64,000 bases of DNA from CAVYUC01 sp963783085 (GTDB lineage: Bacteria; Bacteroidota; Bacteroidia; Bacteroidales; Prolixibacteraceae). A program made the position numbers and the translations under genes. Shown here one piece after another: positions 52,291 through 61,542 of the stretch; position 1 is the stretch's first letter; each line of letters opens with the position of its first letter. The DNA lies in NCBI GenBank assembly GCA_963783085.1, contig CAWAMJ010000020.1, positions 186,001-250,000 of the forward strand, read 5' to 3'. The notes beneath the pieces were generated by a model. The model saw only the letters and a program-made list of their open reading frames with translations, was not told where the DNA came from and ran no database searches.

Positions 52291-53690
52291 GCTTCCGACC
52301 TGTCAACGTCCGCAGGACTTGACAGCGTCAATGGTAATTATGGATTCCATCCGATCCCAACTGTGCAGATACCGATGGAATCCCGGTGCTTGAACGTTTT
52401 TTGTTGCAGTCAGCGAAAAGCTCTGAAAGAGCGAAATCTGTTAGCACAGGGCATCGCCCTGTGTCAATGTATATGATTTGATGCGGCGCAACTGGTTGGT
52501 TTAAAAATGAGCTGACGATCTATGAGCCGTGAGAATCAGGCGTCGATAGAAATTATAGTTGAAATTATTTATGGTATATTTTTACCCCCTCCGGTCAAAT
52601 AAATTTGACCTCGTCCCCCTCATGTGAGGTGGACAAACGCTCCGATGTTGCGCCTTGAAAATTAACTTGAAAGTAACAGTATCAGCCTTTCGCTCCTGAC
52701 CTGCCAACGTCTGCAGGACTTGACAGCGTCAACGGTAATTAAGGATTCCATCCGATCCCAACTGTGCAGATACCGATGGAATCCCGGTGCTTGAACATTT
52801 TTTGTTGCAGTCAGCGAAAAGCTCTGAAAGAGCGAAATCTGTTAGCACAGGGCATCGCCCTGTGTCAATGAATATGATGTGGTGCGGCGCAATTGGTTGG
52901 TTTAAAAATGAGCTGACGATCTATGAGCCGTGAGAATCAGGCGTCGATAGAAATTATAGTTGAAATTATTTATGGTATATTTTTACCCCCTCCGGTCAAA
53001 TAAATTTGACCTCGTCCCCCTCATGTGAGGTGGACAAACGCTCCGATGTTGCGCCTTGAACATTAATTATGAAAGTAACAGTATCAGCCTTTCGCTCCTG
53101 ACCTGCCAATGTCTGCAGGACTTGACAGCGTCGATGGTAATTATGGATTCCATCCGATCCCAACTGTGCAGATACCGATGGAATCCCGGTGCTTGAACGT
53201 TTTTTGTTGCAGTCAGCGAAAAGCTCTGAAAGAGCGAAATCTGTTAGCACAGGGCATCGCCCTGTGTCAATGAATATGTTGTGGTGCGGCGCAATTGGTT
53301 GGTTCGAAAATGTGCTGTCGATCTATGCGCCATGAGAATCAGGAGTTCGATTGGAAATTCGGTTTGAAATTAATTGAATGGCATTTTTTAACTCCCTCCG
53401 GTCAAATGAATTTGACCTCGTCCCCCTCATGTGAGGTGGACAAACGCTCCGATGTTGCGCCTTGAAAATTAATTATGAAAGTAACAGCAACAGTCTTTTG
53501 CTTCCGATCTGTCAACGTCTGCAGGACTTGACAGCGTCAATGGTAATTATGGATTCCATCCGATCCCAACTGTGCAGATACGGATGGAATCCCGTTTTTT
53601 ATTGCAGGCAGCCAAAGGCTCTGAAAGAGCGAAATATTCTAGCCCGGTTCAAAAATGCGCTGGCGATCTATGCGCCGAAAGAATCATGGT
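52291..53690. repeat. Tandem array of a ~400-base hairpin-rich unit (three full, one partial copy)
   Basis: Copies begin near 52297, 52698, 53100 and 53516, periods 401, 402 and about 416; the fourth is truncated. Each full unit has, in order: CTGTCAA../TTGACAG stem; GGATTCCATC / GATGGAATCC (52743-52752 with 52775-52784 in copy 2); GCTCT-GAA-AGAGC; CACAGGGC-ATC-GCCCTGTG (52846-52864); GGTCAAA-TAAA-TTTGACC (52994-53011); and CCTC-ATGT-GAGG. Copies 2 and 3 are nearly identical while copies 1 and 4 diverge more. No ORF is conserved in frame between units. The array ends at the stop codon of the next gene. Confidence 0.88.
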
Positions 53691-53691
53691 T

Positions 53692-54258
53692 TTACTTCGA
53701 AGGGTTTGTCTCTCTTTCCTTCTTATAAACCGGTTCCATTGTTTTCCAGTCGGAATCATTAAAGCTTTCCAGGCACGTTGTAATAACCTCCCGAATCCGC
53801 TCCTCATGGGTTTTTGAAACATTTACGGCGGGCTTCTCCACCGATGCTTCCGCATCGTATAATTCCCCCAAATATCCATCCTTCTCCCGCAAAAATTTCA
53901 TTTTTATTTCAGCTTTCCCGGTAACGGGCAGGCCGGAACTTTCCGAAATATCCAGTTTTGTTATTTGAATCACAATCGGGACACCATTGTTTTCCTGTGT
54001 GAAATTTTCCTTCAGATAATTGTAAACGGCTTTTTCCACTCCGCCTTTCAATTTCGCATCGACTTTTGTTTTTTTAAACACACCCTTCTGCACAAAACCG
54101 ATGTTTTCTTTGTTCTCCCGCGCATCTGTAACGGTTTTAATGTAAAAACCATCAGCCGCAAACCCGATCGGTATGTTTTGCAAAACGATAACTTCCTCCT
54201 GTGCCCAAAGCAAATTATTTATCCCGAAAACAAACAAAAAAACAATAACTACTTTCAT
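53692..54258 (-). CDS. Exported protein of unknown function
   Basis: A 188-residue protein I do not recognise. Residues 1-19 are a signal peptide ending LLWAQ. The mature part is alternating beta strands ('EEVIVLQNIPIGFAADGFYI', 'GVPIVIQITKLDISESSGL', 'GKAEIKMKFLREKDGYLG') with a basic C-terminus, possibly an alpha/beta lipocalin- or YajG-like envelope protein. The stop codon lies exactly at the right boundary of the tandem repeat array. A -7 element at 54280-54287 precedes it. It has no co-directional partner closer than the DoxX gene 164 bases upstream. Confidence 0.7.
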   Translation of the reverse strand: MKVVIVFLFVFGINNLLWAQEEVIVLQNIPIGFAADGFYIKTVTDARENKENIGFVQKGVFKKTKVDAKLKGGVEKAVYNYLKENFTQENNGVPIVIQITKLDISESSGLPVTGKAEIKMKFLREKDGYLGELYDAEASVEKPAVNVSKTHEERIREVITTCLESFNDSDWKTMEPVYKKERETNPSK

Positions 54259-54279
54259 GGTTTAAAAATTGGTGAACGA

Positions 54280-54287
54280 CAAAAATA
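54280..54287 (-). promoter_or_regulatory. Probable -7 element of the 54.2 kb exported protein gene
   Basis: The minus strand reads TATTTTTG, matching TAnnTTTG, 21 bases before the start; a TTTT sits 19 bases further upstream where TTTG is expected. Confidence 0.55.
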
Positions 54288-54421
54288 AAACAGTTTAGCT
54301 GATGAGAAAAGATTACAGCACTTCTTTTTGGTGGACAGCCGGTGCTGCATTCCTTTCACAACAATAGTATTTACAAACAGTTTTTACCTTCCTGTTTATT
54401 TTGATTGTGAATTTTTCACGG

Positions 54422-54841
54422 TTATTTTTTCATCCACTTTCGGTCAACCGACCAGCGGCCACCTCCTTTGATGAAAAGAAAAATACTTCCGAGCAGCATC
54501 GCCCAGTCGGTGCGTGCTGCATGAAAAGCCATCCAAAGCCCATCGTTCAAAAAAATCGGAATTTTTGTGGTAGAAAGAGCTACAATCATTATAATAATGA
54601 GTGGCACAGCTGCCAGCCGGGTAAGAAATCCAAATAAAACCAGCGCACCGCATATTGTTTCGAATGTTCCGACAAAGTAGCCGAGAAAATCAGGCCAGGG
54701 CAAACCTATGTTTTCAAACCTGCCTGCGCCGCGTAACGCAGGAAACAGAAATTTCTGAATCCCTTCCGAAAGAAAAACAGGACCAACCATTAGCCGTATA
54801 AGAATGATGGTTTTGGAATTTCCGGTTTTCATGATATCCAT
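54422..54841 (-). CDS. DoxX family membrane protein
   Basis: A 139-residue four-helix membrane protein of the DoxX type: 'IRLMVGPVFLSEGIQKFLFP' in helix 1, 'GTFETICGALVLFGFLTRLAA' in the middle and a C-terminal helix with 'GSIFLFIKGGGRW'. DoxX proteins are small quinone-linked or redox-associated membrane proteins of uncertain role, some acting as a subunit of thiosulfate dehydrogenase. Met4 (MKTGN) is an alternative start. It stands alone on the minus strand, and its environment does not indicate a substrate. Confidence 0.88.
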   Translation of the reverse strand: MDIMKTGNSKTIILIRLMVGPVFLSEGIQKFLFPALRGAGRFENIGLPWPDFLGYFVGTFETICGALVLFGFLTRLAAVPLIIIMIVALSTTKIPIFLNDGLWMAFHAARTDWAMLLGSIFLFIKGGGRWSVDRKWMKK

Positions 54842-54922
54842 TTTCTTCTTTTGTCTTTAAAGTTAACTTATTCGAAAAGTAAAAACAAGAAAATGAAATA
54901 TTTACGTTTGTGTCGATCTCAT

Positions 54923-56185
54923 TTATTCCAACATCAGTTGCATCAGTTTTTCTGCCGTAATTTCTGCTTTTTTGCGCACAAAGTCACGGGGCGTATTATC
55001 GCCAATTTCATAGGTTAGGGAAGGTGCGTGGTAGGTGTTGTAAAAGTAGTTGTCGGAAGTAATGCCTGATTCGTTTTTCAGGGATTTGATGTTCGGCGTG
55101 TAATTAGGGAATTCTGCACCGGTTTGTTCAATCATTTGCCGGACAATACCTTTTGAGCCGGCCGCTGCATCTTCGCCGTTCACATAATAAATATCGTAGA
55201 AAGTTGAGTGAAAATCCATAAAAAAGGCCACTTCGCCATTCACTGAATCCACCTGGTGTTTAACAAAGTTGCGGATGGCAGAAGTTTCGGGCTGGTTAAA
55301 ATCGAGCCAGTCGCGGTTTAAATCCACACCGCCTCTGTTGTGCCGCCAATGCCCCTGCGCAACGCCGTCGGGATTTGCCAGCGGAATAGCCAAAATCGTG
55401 TACGTTTTCCTAAAGTCGGAAGCAAGCTTTTCTCCCGAACTTAACTTTTCAACAAAAGCCTGCATCGCCAAATATCCGGTAACTTCTGGCGGATGCTGGC
55501 GCGACAGTAAAACAATGTATTTCCCTGAATTGCCTTCGCTTATTTTTAGACCATTAATCGCCCTGCCTTCGCGGCTTTCACCAACTTTTACTTTGGAGGC
55601 AAAAGAACGCGCTGCCAGTTGATCCAACCACTGGTCAACTTCGAACGATGTTGTTAATTCCTGTGCCGAAAGCCACAGTGTATCCGGACTAACGGTAACT
55701 TTCAACTTTGCTGCAACCGGTGATTTTTTCCTTTCTTTTGCGGATTTGTAAACCACCTCGTATTTTGCAGAATCGAGGTTGCTCCAGCTTTTTCCGTTGT
55801 GGCTAAATTTCGGGTAATAACGATGGGATACGCCATTTAAATAAGTGAGGTTTATAGTCACGTCCTGTTTTTTTTCCGACCATAGTTTAAACGCATACCA
55901 CGGACTGCCATTGATGGGCGTGTTTTCCGGAGTAATTAAAACCGTAATTAACGTATCGTCGGTTAATGCCACGCCATTTAATCGCGCACCTTCAAATTCA
56001 TTCGAGCAAAAAATACCATTTCCCAAATCGTAAGTCGCTTTCCGCTGAAGCTGCACAGGAACTGTTTTCGTGCTCACTTTTTTCACCGAACCCTGGCCCT
56101 GCCACTGTGTTTCGTGCTTGCAGGACCACAACATCAAAACAAAGAAAACCAACCAAATTGTTTGAAAACGAATATTTGAAATCAT
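54923..56185 (-). CDS. M14 family zinc carboxypeptidase, lipoprotein
   Basis: A 420-residue exported metallocarboxypeptidase. The signal ends in lipobox Cys22. Residues about 30-165 are a beta-rich N-terminal domain found in cytosolic carboxypeptidase-like M14 proteins. The peptidase domain (about 180-420) has the zinc motif 'RQHPPEVTG' (His-x-x-Glu), the Arg/Asn substrate motif 'NRGGVDLNRDW', the third zinc ligand in 'DFHSTFYD' and the catalytic Glu in 'SLTYEIGDNTP'. Peptidase activity on peptide C-termini or peptidoglycan stems is likely; the substrate is unknown. Confidence 0.92.
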   Translation of the reverse strand: MISNIRFQTIWLVFFVLMLWSCKHETQWQGQGSVKKVSTKTVPVQLQRKATYDLGNGIFCSNEFEGARLNGVALTDDTLITVLITPENTPINGSPWYAFKLWSEKKQDVTINLTYLNGVSHRYYPKFSHNGKSWSNLDSAKYEVVYKSAKERKKSPVAAKLKVTVSPDTLWLSAQELTTSFEVDQWLDQLAARSFASKVKVGESREGRAINGLKISEGNSGKYIVLLSRQHPPEVTGYLAMQAFVEKLSSGEKLASDFRKTYTILAIPLANPDGVAQGHWRHNRGGVDLNRDWLDFNQPETSAIRNFVKHQVDSVNGEVAFFMDFHSTFYDIYYVNGEDAAAGSKGIVRQMIEQTGAEFPNYTPNIKSLKNESGITSDNYFYNTYHAPSLTYEIGDNTPRDFVRKKAEITAEKLMQLMLE

Positions 56186-56503
56186 GGTCTGTAAATTTCA
56201 GGTTTTTTAAAAATGTAAGATTACCAAAGCAGACTTCCAGGCCTGGCTTTTTTAGCGGCCCTAAAACTAAAGAACTGTGGGTTGTAATCCAATATTTGCA
56301 AAAAGATAGTTTTGTTTTCTGCTAATCTGAAAAAAATACATCTGATTCTCCGTAAAACCGAACTTTATGATTTTCTAACCGTAGGATCATTATATTTTTA
56401 ACTGCCTCTGCCTGAATTTGTGAAACACACACAAAAAAAGTTATTGTATTAATATTAACCACCTGCCGTTTTCTTTGGAGAAGGCAGTTAAAATTCTGCG
56501 ACT
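56186..56503. promoter_or_regulatory. Divergent intergenic region with promoter and 5' inverted repeat
   Basis: It separates the M14 gene from the secreted dehydrogenase gene. A plus-strand promoter fits TTG at 56282-56284, a 22-base spacer and TAGTTTTG at 56307-56314. TTTTAACTGCC (56396-56406) and its inverted copy GGCAGTTAAAA (56483-56493) would enclose a leader of about 75 bases. The right arm can also pair locally with CTGCC at 56463-56467, so two exclusive folds are possible. Confidence 0.5.
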
Positions 56504-58174
56504 ATGAAACTAAAAAATCTACTTCTTTTGATTGTAACTGCATTCTGTTATTTTCTGGTGAATGCGCAACCTCAAATTGAACTGCAGTCTTTTGCATCCG
56601 GTTTTAACCTGCCGCTCGGCATCGTAAACGCCGGCGACGAACGTCTTTTTATCCTGGAGCAACGTGGTTTAATTCGAATTCTTCAACCCGACGGTTCTGT
56701 GATGGAAGAACCTTTTCTAGATTTATCGGGCGTTGTTAGCCAGTCGGGTTCTGAACGAGGGTTGCTCGGCCTTGCGTTTCATCCCGATTACAATGAAAAC
56801 GGGTATTTCTTTGTGGATTACACGGCTGAACCGGATGGGCATTCGGTAATTGCGCGTTATTCTGTGGACGAAAATAATGCGGACAAGGCAGATCCAAACA
56901 GCGAAATGCAGTTGTTAACCGTCGATCAGCCGTTTTCCAACCATAACGGCGGGCAGTTGCAGTTTGGCCCCGACGGATATCTTTACATCGGATTGGGAGA
57001 TGGCGGAAGCGCGGGGGATCCGGAAGGAAACGCACAAAATCCGGATACGCTGCTGGGAAAAATCCTTCGCATTGATGTGGATGTGGAAGATGGACAAGGT
57101 TATGAAATTCCGGCTGATAATCCTTTTGTGAATGACGATTCGGTACTGGATGAAATCTGGGCGCTGGGCGTCAGAAATCCGTGGCGGTTCAGCTTCGACA
57201 GGCTGACCCATGATTTGTGGATTGCCGATGTGGGGCAGAACAACATCGAAGAAATCAATTTTCAGGCTGCCGGCGACGACGGCGGTGAAAACTATGGCTG
57301 GCGGTGTTACGAAGGTCACGATGTATACAATTCCGAAAATTGTGCAGATTCAGGAAGTTATGTTTTCCCGGTTTTTGAGTATGAACACATGCCTTCCGAT
57401 GCCTGCACCGGTTCGGTAACCGGCGGTTATGTTTATCGCGGCGCCATGTTCAGCGGAATGTTTGGCAATTATATTTTTGCGGATTACTGCCTCGGGAATT
57501 TTTATCGCATTCAACATTCCGGAGAACAATTCGAGGGCGAACTTCTGGATGCATTTTCGCCGACGGAATTTACAACGTTCGGAGAAGATATGTTTGGCGA
57601 ATTATATGTAGCAATGAATCAATCGGGAGAAATCAGGAAACTGGTGGAAACAGGTGCGTGCGAGCCGGTGGCAATGATTCTGGAAGGCGATTCCGCTTTT
57701 AAAATTGAAGCCGGAGACAGTGCAGCGATCAGCGCCATTTACAATCCCGCGCTCGAATATCAGTGGAATAAAAACGATGAGCCCATTCCCGGCGCTACAC
57801 AAGCTATATTTAATGCAAAAGAAGAAGGGCTTTATTCAGTTACGGTGACTAATCCGGAAAATAGTTGCAGCAATACTTCGGAGGCTGTTGAAGTAACGTT
57901 GAAACCGACGTTAGCCGTACAAAACGAATTGGAAAATATTCGCGTCTATCCCAATCCGTTTTCTGATGTTCTTTATATTGAAGGCCTTCCCGCAAGCGGA
58001 ATTTCGACGATAAACGTGACAGACGCAAAAGGGACCGCGGTAATTTCAGAGGTTAAGCAGAAAACGGGCAATTATCGATTGTCGACAAATAATCTGCCTG
58101 CAGGTTTGTATGTGTTGCGAATCGACCACAAACTGGGGACTTTTCAGAAAAAAATAATTCTGAAGAAACCATAA
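56504..58174 (+). CDS. Secreted PQQ-type glucose/sorbosone dehydrogenase with T9SS sorting domain
   Basis: A 556-residue protein. Residues 1-21 are a signal peptide. Residues about 25-380 are a six-bladed propeller of the soluble glucose/sorbosone dehydrogenase (GSDH) family: 'ERGLLGLAFHPDYNENGYFF', 'NHNGGQLQFGPDGYLYIGLGD' and 'EIWALGVRNPWRFSFD' are hallmarks. A short Ig-like segment (about 390-465) is followed by a type IX secretion C-terminal domain ('VYPNPFSDVLYIEGL ... GLYVLRI', residues about 475-556), so it is exported across the outer membrane and probably surface-attached. It oxidises aldoses to lactones, which the SMP-30 lactonase could open. Cofactor PQQ is inferred. Confidence 0.93.
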   Translation: MKLKNLLLLIVTAFCYFLVNAQPQIELQSFASGFNLPLGIVNAGDERLFILEQRGLIRILQPDGSVMEEPFLDLSGVVSQSGSERGLLGLAFHPDYNENGYFFVDYTAEPDGHSVIARYSVDENNADKADPNSEMQLLTVDQPFSNHNGGQLQFGPDGYLYIGLGDGGSAGDPEGNAQNPDTLLGKILRIDVDVEDGQGYEIPADNPFVNDDSVLDEIWALGVRNPWRFSFDRLTHDLWIADVGQNNIEEINFQAAGDDGGENYGWRCYEGHDVYNSENCADSGSYVFPVFEYEHMPSDACTGSVTGGYVYRGAMFSGMFGNYIFADYCLGNFYRIQHSGEQFEGELLDAFSPTEFTTFGEDMFGELYVAMNQSGEIRKLVETGACEPVAMILEGDSAFKIEAGDSAAISAIYNPALEYQWNKNDEPIPGATQAIFNAKEEGLYSVTVTNPENSCSNTSEAVEVTLKPTLAVQNELENIRVYPNPFSDVLYIEGLPASGISTINVTDAKGTAVISEVKQKTGNYRLSTNNLPAGLYVLRIDHKLGTFQKKIILKKP

Positions 58175-58217
58175 TTATTTGGTCGTTATTTGTTGAATTT
58201 AAAACAAAAGTTTCGGT

Positions 58218-58625
58218 ATGATATTTTTGAAAATTCTGTTAATAGTTTTGGCGGCCATTTTAGTGTCGGTATTGTTTTTTTATGCCCTCCGGACCCGGGG
58301 ACCATGGGGATCATTCTGGAGTTTTCTTTTGATTCTGACGCTCGCCGGAATTGCAGCCGAAGCCTGGCTGAATCCGATCGGCCCGGTGGCATTCGGCATG
58401 GCCTGGATTCCGGTGTTATTTGTGATCGTTATATTTGGATTGTTGCTGGGCGCTGCATCGCCAAAAGCCAAAAAGGGAAAAAGTCATACATTGGAAAATA
58501 ACGACGGCCTCACCCGCCAGGAAACCACAGCGCTTGCATTGGGTGCATTTTTCTGGCTGCTTGTGGTAGTTTTACTTGGAATAATAGTTTGGTCATTCGT
58601 TGGCGGCCATCCTTTGCAGGAATAG
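58218..58625 (+). CDS. Small membrane protein of unknown function
   Basis: A 135-residue protein I do not recognise. Three or four hydrophobic helices: about 4-24, 33-52 (partly), 60-80 and 106-128. A hydrophilic linker, basic and Gly-rich, lies between the third and fourth ('SPKAKKGKSHTLENNDGLTR'). It follows the secreted dehydrogenase by 43 bases on the same strand and may be on its transcript. No motif suggests catalysis. Confidence 0.72.
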   Translation: MIFLKILLIVLAAILVSVLFFYALRTRGPWGSFWSFLLILTLAGIAAEAWLNPIGPVAFGMAWIPVLFVIVIFGLLLGAASPKAKKGKSHTLENNDGLTRQETTALALGAFFWLLVVVLLGIIVWSFVGGHPLQE

Positions 58626-58777
58626 GACATAATAAACTGAATAAAAGCCGAACCCGCAATAAGAACCGCTTGTTTTGGCCGATAATGTGATTGTTGTAAC
58701 TTGTACTTGTTTTTCCGGAAATCTGCTAACTAAAAGCAAACTACCATGACTGATTGAAACAAATAAAACAACTGGCA

Positions 58778-58885
58778 ATGGGATATAAAATGGGGCTCGG
58801 TCAAATTAAGCCAGAATCAATTGATATTACCGGCGAACCATTGAAAAATCTTAATCCCAACTGGAAACCGGCTGTGCTTTTGTAA
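58778..58885 (+). other. Possible short ORF or gene remnant
   Basis: An ATG at 58778 opens a 35-codon frame (MGYKMGLGQIKPESIDITGE at its start) ending at TAA 58883. Codon use looks coding and the 'xxGLGxxxPESIDITGEPL' style resembles the C-terminal tails of DUF362-like iron-sulfur proteins. It may therefore be a relic or a small unannotated gene. It has no clear ribosome site. Confidence 0.3.
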
Positions 58886-58904
58886 AAAAGCCCGCCTCTG
58901 CTTT

Positions 58905-60137
58905 TCAATCTGCGGTATTTTCGGTGGTTGTTTTCAGCCGCACCTTACTGCCCGGATAAATTTTCAGCGCTTCTTCCAGTATTTTCAGGCAAACCGCCAG
59001 GTCTTCCTTTTTCAGCACATAGGCGATTCTCACTTCGTCGGTTCCTCTGTTGGGCACTGTATAAAAACCAGATGCCGGGGCTAAAAACACTGTCTGATTT
59101 TCGTACTCAAAATCACTGAGCAGCCACGCACAAAATTTTTCAGCATTGTCCACCGGCAACCGCGCAACGGTGTAAAAAGCTCCCATCGGAATGGGTGAAT
59201 AAACACCATCGATACGGTTCAGTCCATCGATGAGGAACTTCCGGCGGTTGACATATTCATTGTAATTGTTCAGCATGTATTCCGGGTCGGCATCCAACGA
59301 TGCTTCGGCAGCAATCTGGCCGATGAGCGGCGGGCTCAACCGGGCCTGGCAAAACTTTAAAACATTTCGCCGTACCTCTTTATTTTTGGTGATAAGCGCG
59401 CCAATTCGCAACCCACACTCGCTGTATCGTTTCGAAACCGAATCGACCAAAACAACATTTTGCTCAATCCCTTCGAGGTGAAACGCTGAAATATAGGGGG
59501 AGCCGGTATAGCAGAATTCGCGGTATACTTCATCAGAAAAAAGATAGAGATCGTACTTTTTTACCAGGTCGCGAATTTTATTCATCTCTTCGCGGGTGTA
59601 TAAATAACCCGTCGGATTGTTCGGATTGCAAATCATAATCCCTTTGGTTTTCGGAGTTATCAGTTTTTCAAACTCCTCTACCGGCGGCAGCGCAAATCCT
59701 TCTTCAATTTTTGCGGCAATTGATTTAATTACCGCTCCGGCAACAATGGCAAACGCTTCGTAATTCGCGTAGGCAGGCTCGGGAACAATGATTTCATCGC
59801 CCGGGTCGAGGCAACTCATGAACGCAAATGTAACCGCTTCGCTACCGCCTGTCGTAATAATAATATCGTCGACATCCACATCGATGTTGAATTTATGGTA
59901 ATACTCCGTCAGTTTCTTACGAAATGAATAAATTCCTTCACTGGGGGTGTATTCCAGAATTTTTCTGTCAATCGATTTAATTGCTTCGAGCGCTTTGGGC
60001 GGCGTTGGTAAATCGGGCTGACCAATATTTAAATGATAAACCTTTACTCCTCTTTCTTTGGCTTTTTCGGCCAGCGGCGCCAGCTTCCTGATGGGAGAGT
60101 CCGGCATTATCCTACCTCTTTCTGATACTATCGGCAT
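58905..60137 (-). CDS. PLP-dependent aminotransferase class I/II
   Basis: A fold-type I aminotransferase of 410 residues. I start at ATG 60137 (MPIVSERGRIMPDSPIRK) because a promoter lies immediately upstream at 60165-60193 and the longer frame would begin inside it. Motifs: 'VYHLNIGQPDLPTPPKAL' near 32, 'ITTGGSEAVTFAFMSCLDPG' near 95, 'ICNPNNPTGYLYTREEM' near 170 and the PLP Lys in 'LVDSVSKRYSECGLRIG' near 237. It is of the aspartate/alanine aminotransferase-like group; the amino donor is not resolved. Divergent from alanine dehydrogenase. Confidence 0.92.
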   Translation of the reverse strand: MPIVSERGRIMPDSPIRKLAPLAEKAKERGVKVYHLNIGQPDLPTPPKALEAIKSIDRKILEYTPSEGIYSFRKKLTEYYHKFNIDVDVDDIIITTGGSEAVTFAFMSCLDPGDEIIVPEPAYANYEAFAIVAGAVIKSIAAKIEEGFALPPVEEFEKLITPKTKGIMICNPNNPTGYLYTREEMNKIRDLVKKYDLYLFSDEVYREFCYTGSPYISAFHLEGIEQNVVLVDSVSKRYSECGLRIGALITKNKEVRRNVLKFCQARLSPPLIGQIAAEASLDADPEYMLNNYNEYVNRRKFLIDGLNRIDGVYSPIPMGAFYTVARLPVDNAEKFCAWLLSDFEYENQTVFLAPASGFYTVPNRGTDEVRIAYVLKKEDLAVCLKILEEALKIYPGSKVRLKTTTENTAD

Positions 60138-60164
60138 GTTATAAAATCTATTTTTACAAGAAAG

Positions 60165-60193
60165 CAAATATACAAGTATCAAAATGAAATCAA
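60165..60193 (-). promoter_or_regulatory. Promoter of the aminotransferase gene
   Basis: On the minus strand, TTG (60193-60191), an 18-base spacer and TATATTTG (60172-60165) fit the Bacteroidota consensus, 28 bases before the chosen start. This decides the start at 60137. Confidence 0.7.
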
Positions 60194-60315
60194 CAGAAAA
60201 GAGAAAAATTCAATTTGGTATTTTATTGAAAAGTTAACTTCCAATTTATCATTCCACTGAAATTTGCTAACTTCCAACAGGTTGAAAACGGTGCAATGTG
60301 TAATTTTTGTCATGT

Positions 60316-60343
60316 TTTGCCTCAACACGAGTTTCTATTTTTG
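60316..60343 (+). promoter_or_regulatory. Promoter of alanine dehydrogenase
   Basis: TTTG at 60316-60319, a 16-base spacer and TATTTTTG at 60336-60343. The spacer is shorter than usual, so the -7 element is the firmer part. The start codon is 25 bases downstream. Confidence 0.55.
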
Positions 60344-60367
60344 AAAAGAATTTTAAAACTGTAAGTG

Positions 60368-61480
60368 ATGATAATTGGAGTACCCAAAGAGATAAAAAAC
60401 AATGAAAATCGTGTTGCGCTGACTCCTGCCGGAGCTGCAGAACTGGTGCATCACGGGCACGAAGTTTATGTGCAGGCAGGAGGCGGCGAAGGCAGCGGAT
60501 TTACCGACAGCGATTACATTGAAGCTGGTGCGGCAATGCTGCCAACAATCGGGGATGTTTACGAAATTGCTGAAATGATTATCAAGGTAAAAGAGCCTAT
60601 CGAGCAGGAATATAAGCTCATTAAAAAAGGTCAGATTCTTTATACTTATTTTCATTTTGCTTCTTCGGAAGATCTGACCAGGGCAATGATTGAGAATGGT
60701 TCTGTTTGCCTGGCTTACGAAACCGTTGAACTCGATGATCGTTCGTTGCCGTTGCTGGTGCCGATGAGCGAAGTTGCCGGACGGATGTCGGTTCAGGAAG
60801 GAGCAAAATTTCTCGAAAAAACATTTGGCGGTTACGGTGTTTTGCTGGGTGGTGTTCCCGGTGTACCGCCGGCAAAAGTGCTGATTATTGGCGGTGGTAT
60901 TGTTGGAACGGAAGCTGCAAAAATGGCTGCCGGACTGGGCGCCGATGTTACCGTAATGGACGTGTCGCTGAAACGCCTGCGTTACCTCGACGATATTATG
61001 CCGGCCAATGTAAAAACCTCGATGAGCAACGATTACAACATTCGTGACATGGTGCAGTCGCACGATTTAATTATTGGCGCGGTATTGATTCCCGGAGCGA
61101 AAGCGCCAAAGCTCGTTACCCGCGATATGCTGAAAACCATGCGGCCGGGAACCGTCATGGTAGATGTGGCTGTTGACCAGGGCGGCTGTTTCGAAACTAC
61201 AAAAGCAACCACTCATGCTGATCCCACTTTTACAATCGATGATGTTATTCACTATTGCGTAGCCAACATGCCGGGAGCAGTTCCACGCACATCGACCATT
61301 GCACTTACAAATGCTACTTTGCCTTATGCTTTGCAAATTGCTGAAAAAGGATGGAAACAAGCTTGCATCGACAGCACATCCCTTCGCAAAGGGTTGAATG
61401 TTGTAAATGGTAAAGTGGTTTATAAAGGTGTTGCCGAAGCTTTTGATTTGCCGTATACGAAAGTGGAAGAAATACTTTAG
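60368..61480 (+). CDS. ald: Alanine dehydrogenase
   Basis: A 370-residue NAD-dependent enzyme that interconverts L-alanine and pyruvate plus ammonia. The start is ATG 60368 (MIIGVPKEIKNNENRVAL); a GTG just before it gives only one extra residue. Substrate loop 'RVALTPAGAAELVHHGHEV' near 15-33, catalytic Lys in 'MIIKVKEPIEQEY' near 75, His in 'YTYFHFASSEDL' near 96 and Rossmann 'VLIIGGGIVGTEAAKMAAGLG' near 170 are all present. It is a stand-alone gene with its own promoter and terminator. Confidence 0.96.
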   Translation: MIIGVPKEIKNNENRVALTPAGAAELVHHGHEVYVQAGGGEGSGFTDSDYIEAGAAMLPTIGDVYEIAEMIIKVKEPIEQEYKLIKKGQILYTYFHFASSEDLTRAMIENGSVCLAYETVELDDRSLPLLVPMSEVAGRMSVQEGAKFLEKTFGGYGVLLGGVPGVPPAKVLIIGGGIVGTEAAKMAAGLGADVTVMDVSLKRLRYLDDIMPANVKTSMSNDYNIRDMVQSHDLIIGAVLIPGAKAPKLVTRDMLKTMRPGTVMVDVAVDQGGCFETTKATTHADPTFTIDDVIHYCVANMPGAVPRTSTIALTNATLPYALQIAEKGWKQACIDSTSLRKGLNVVNGKVVYKGVAEAFDLPYTKVEEIL

Positions 61481-61542
61481 GTTTACCTAAAATAAGTCCG
61501 TTCTTCATGCGGGCTGCATCTAACCAAATCAATTTTTTCAGG

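Noticed and set aside
52291..53690. CRISPR array
   Set aside because: Units are about 400 bases with no short direct repeat/unique spacer pattern, and no cas gene is near; it is a tandem repeat of one long unit.
52119..53817. Several small ORFs across the repeat block
   Set aside because: Each is made from repeat sequence, is not conserved in frame between copies and has no ribosome site.
60138..60182. Longer N-terminus of the aminotransferase
   Set aside because: The extra codons cover the -7 element of the gene's own promoter.
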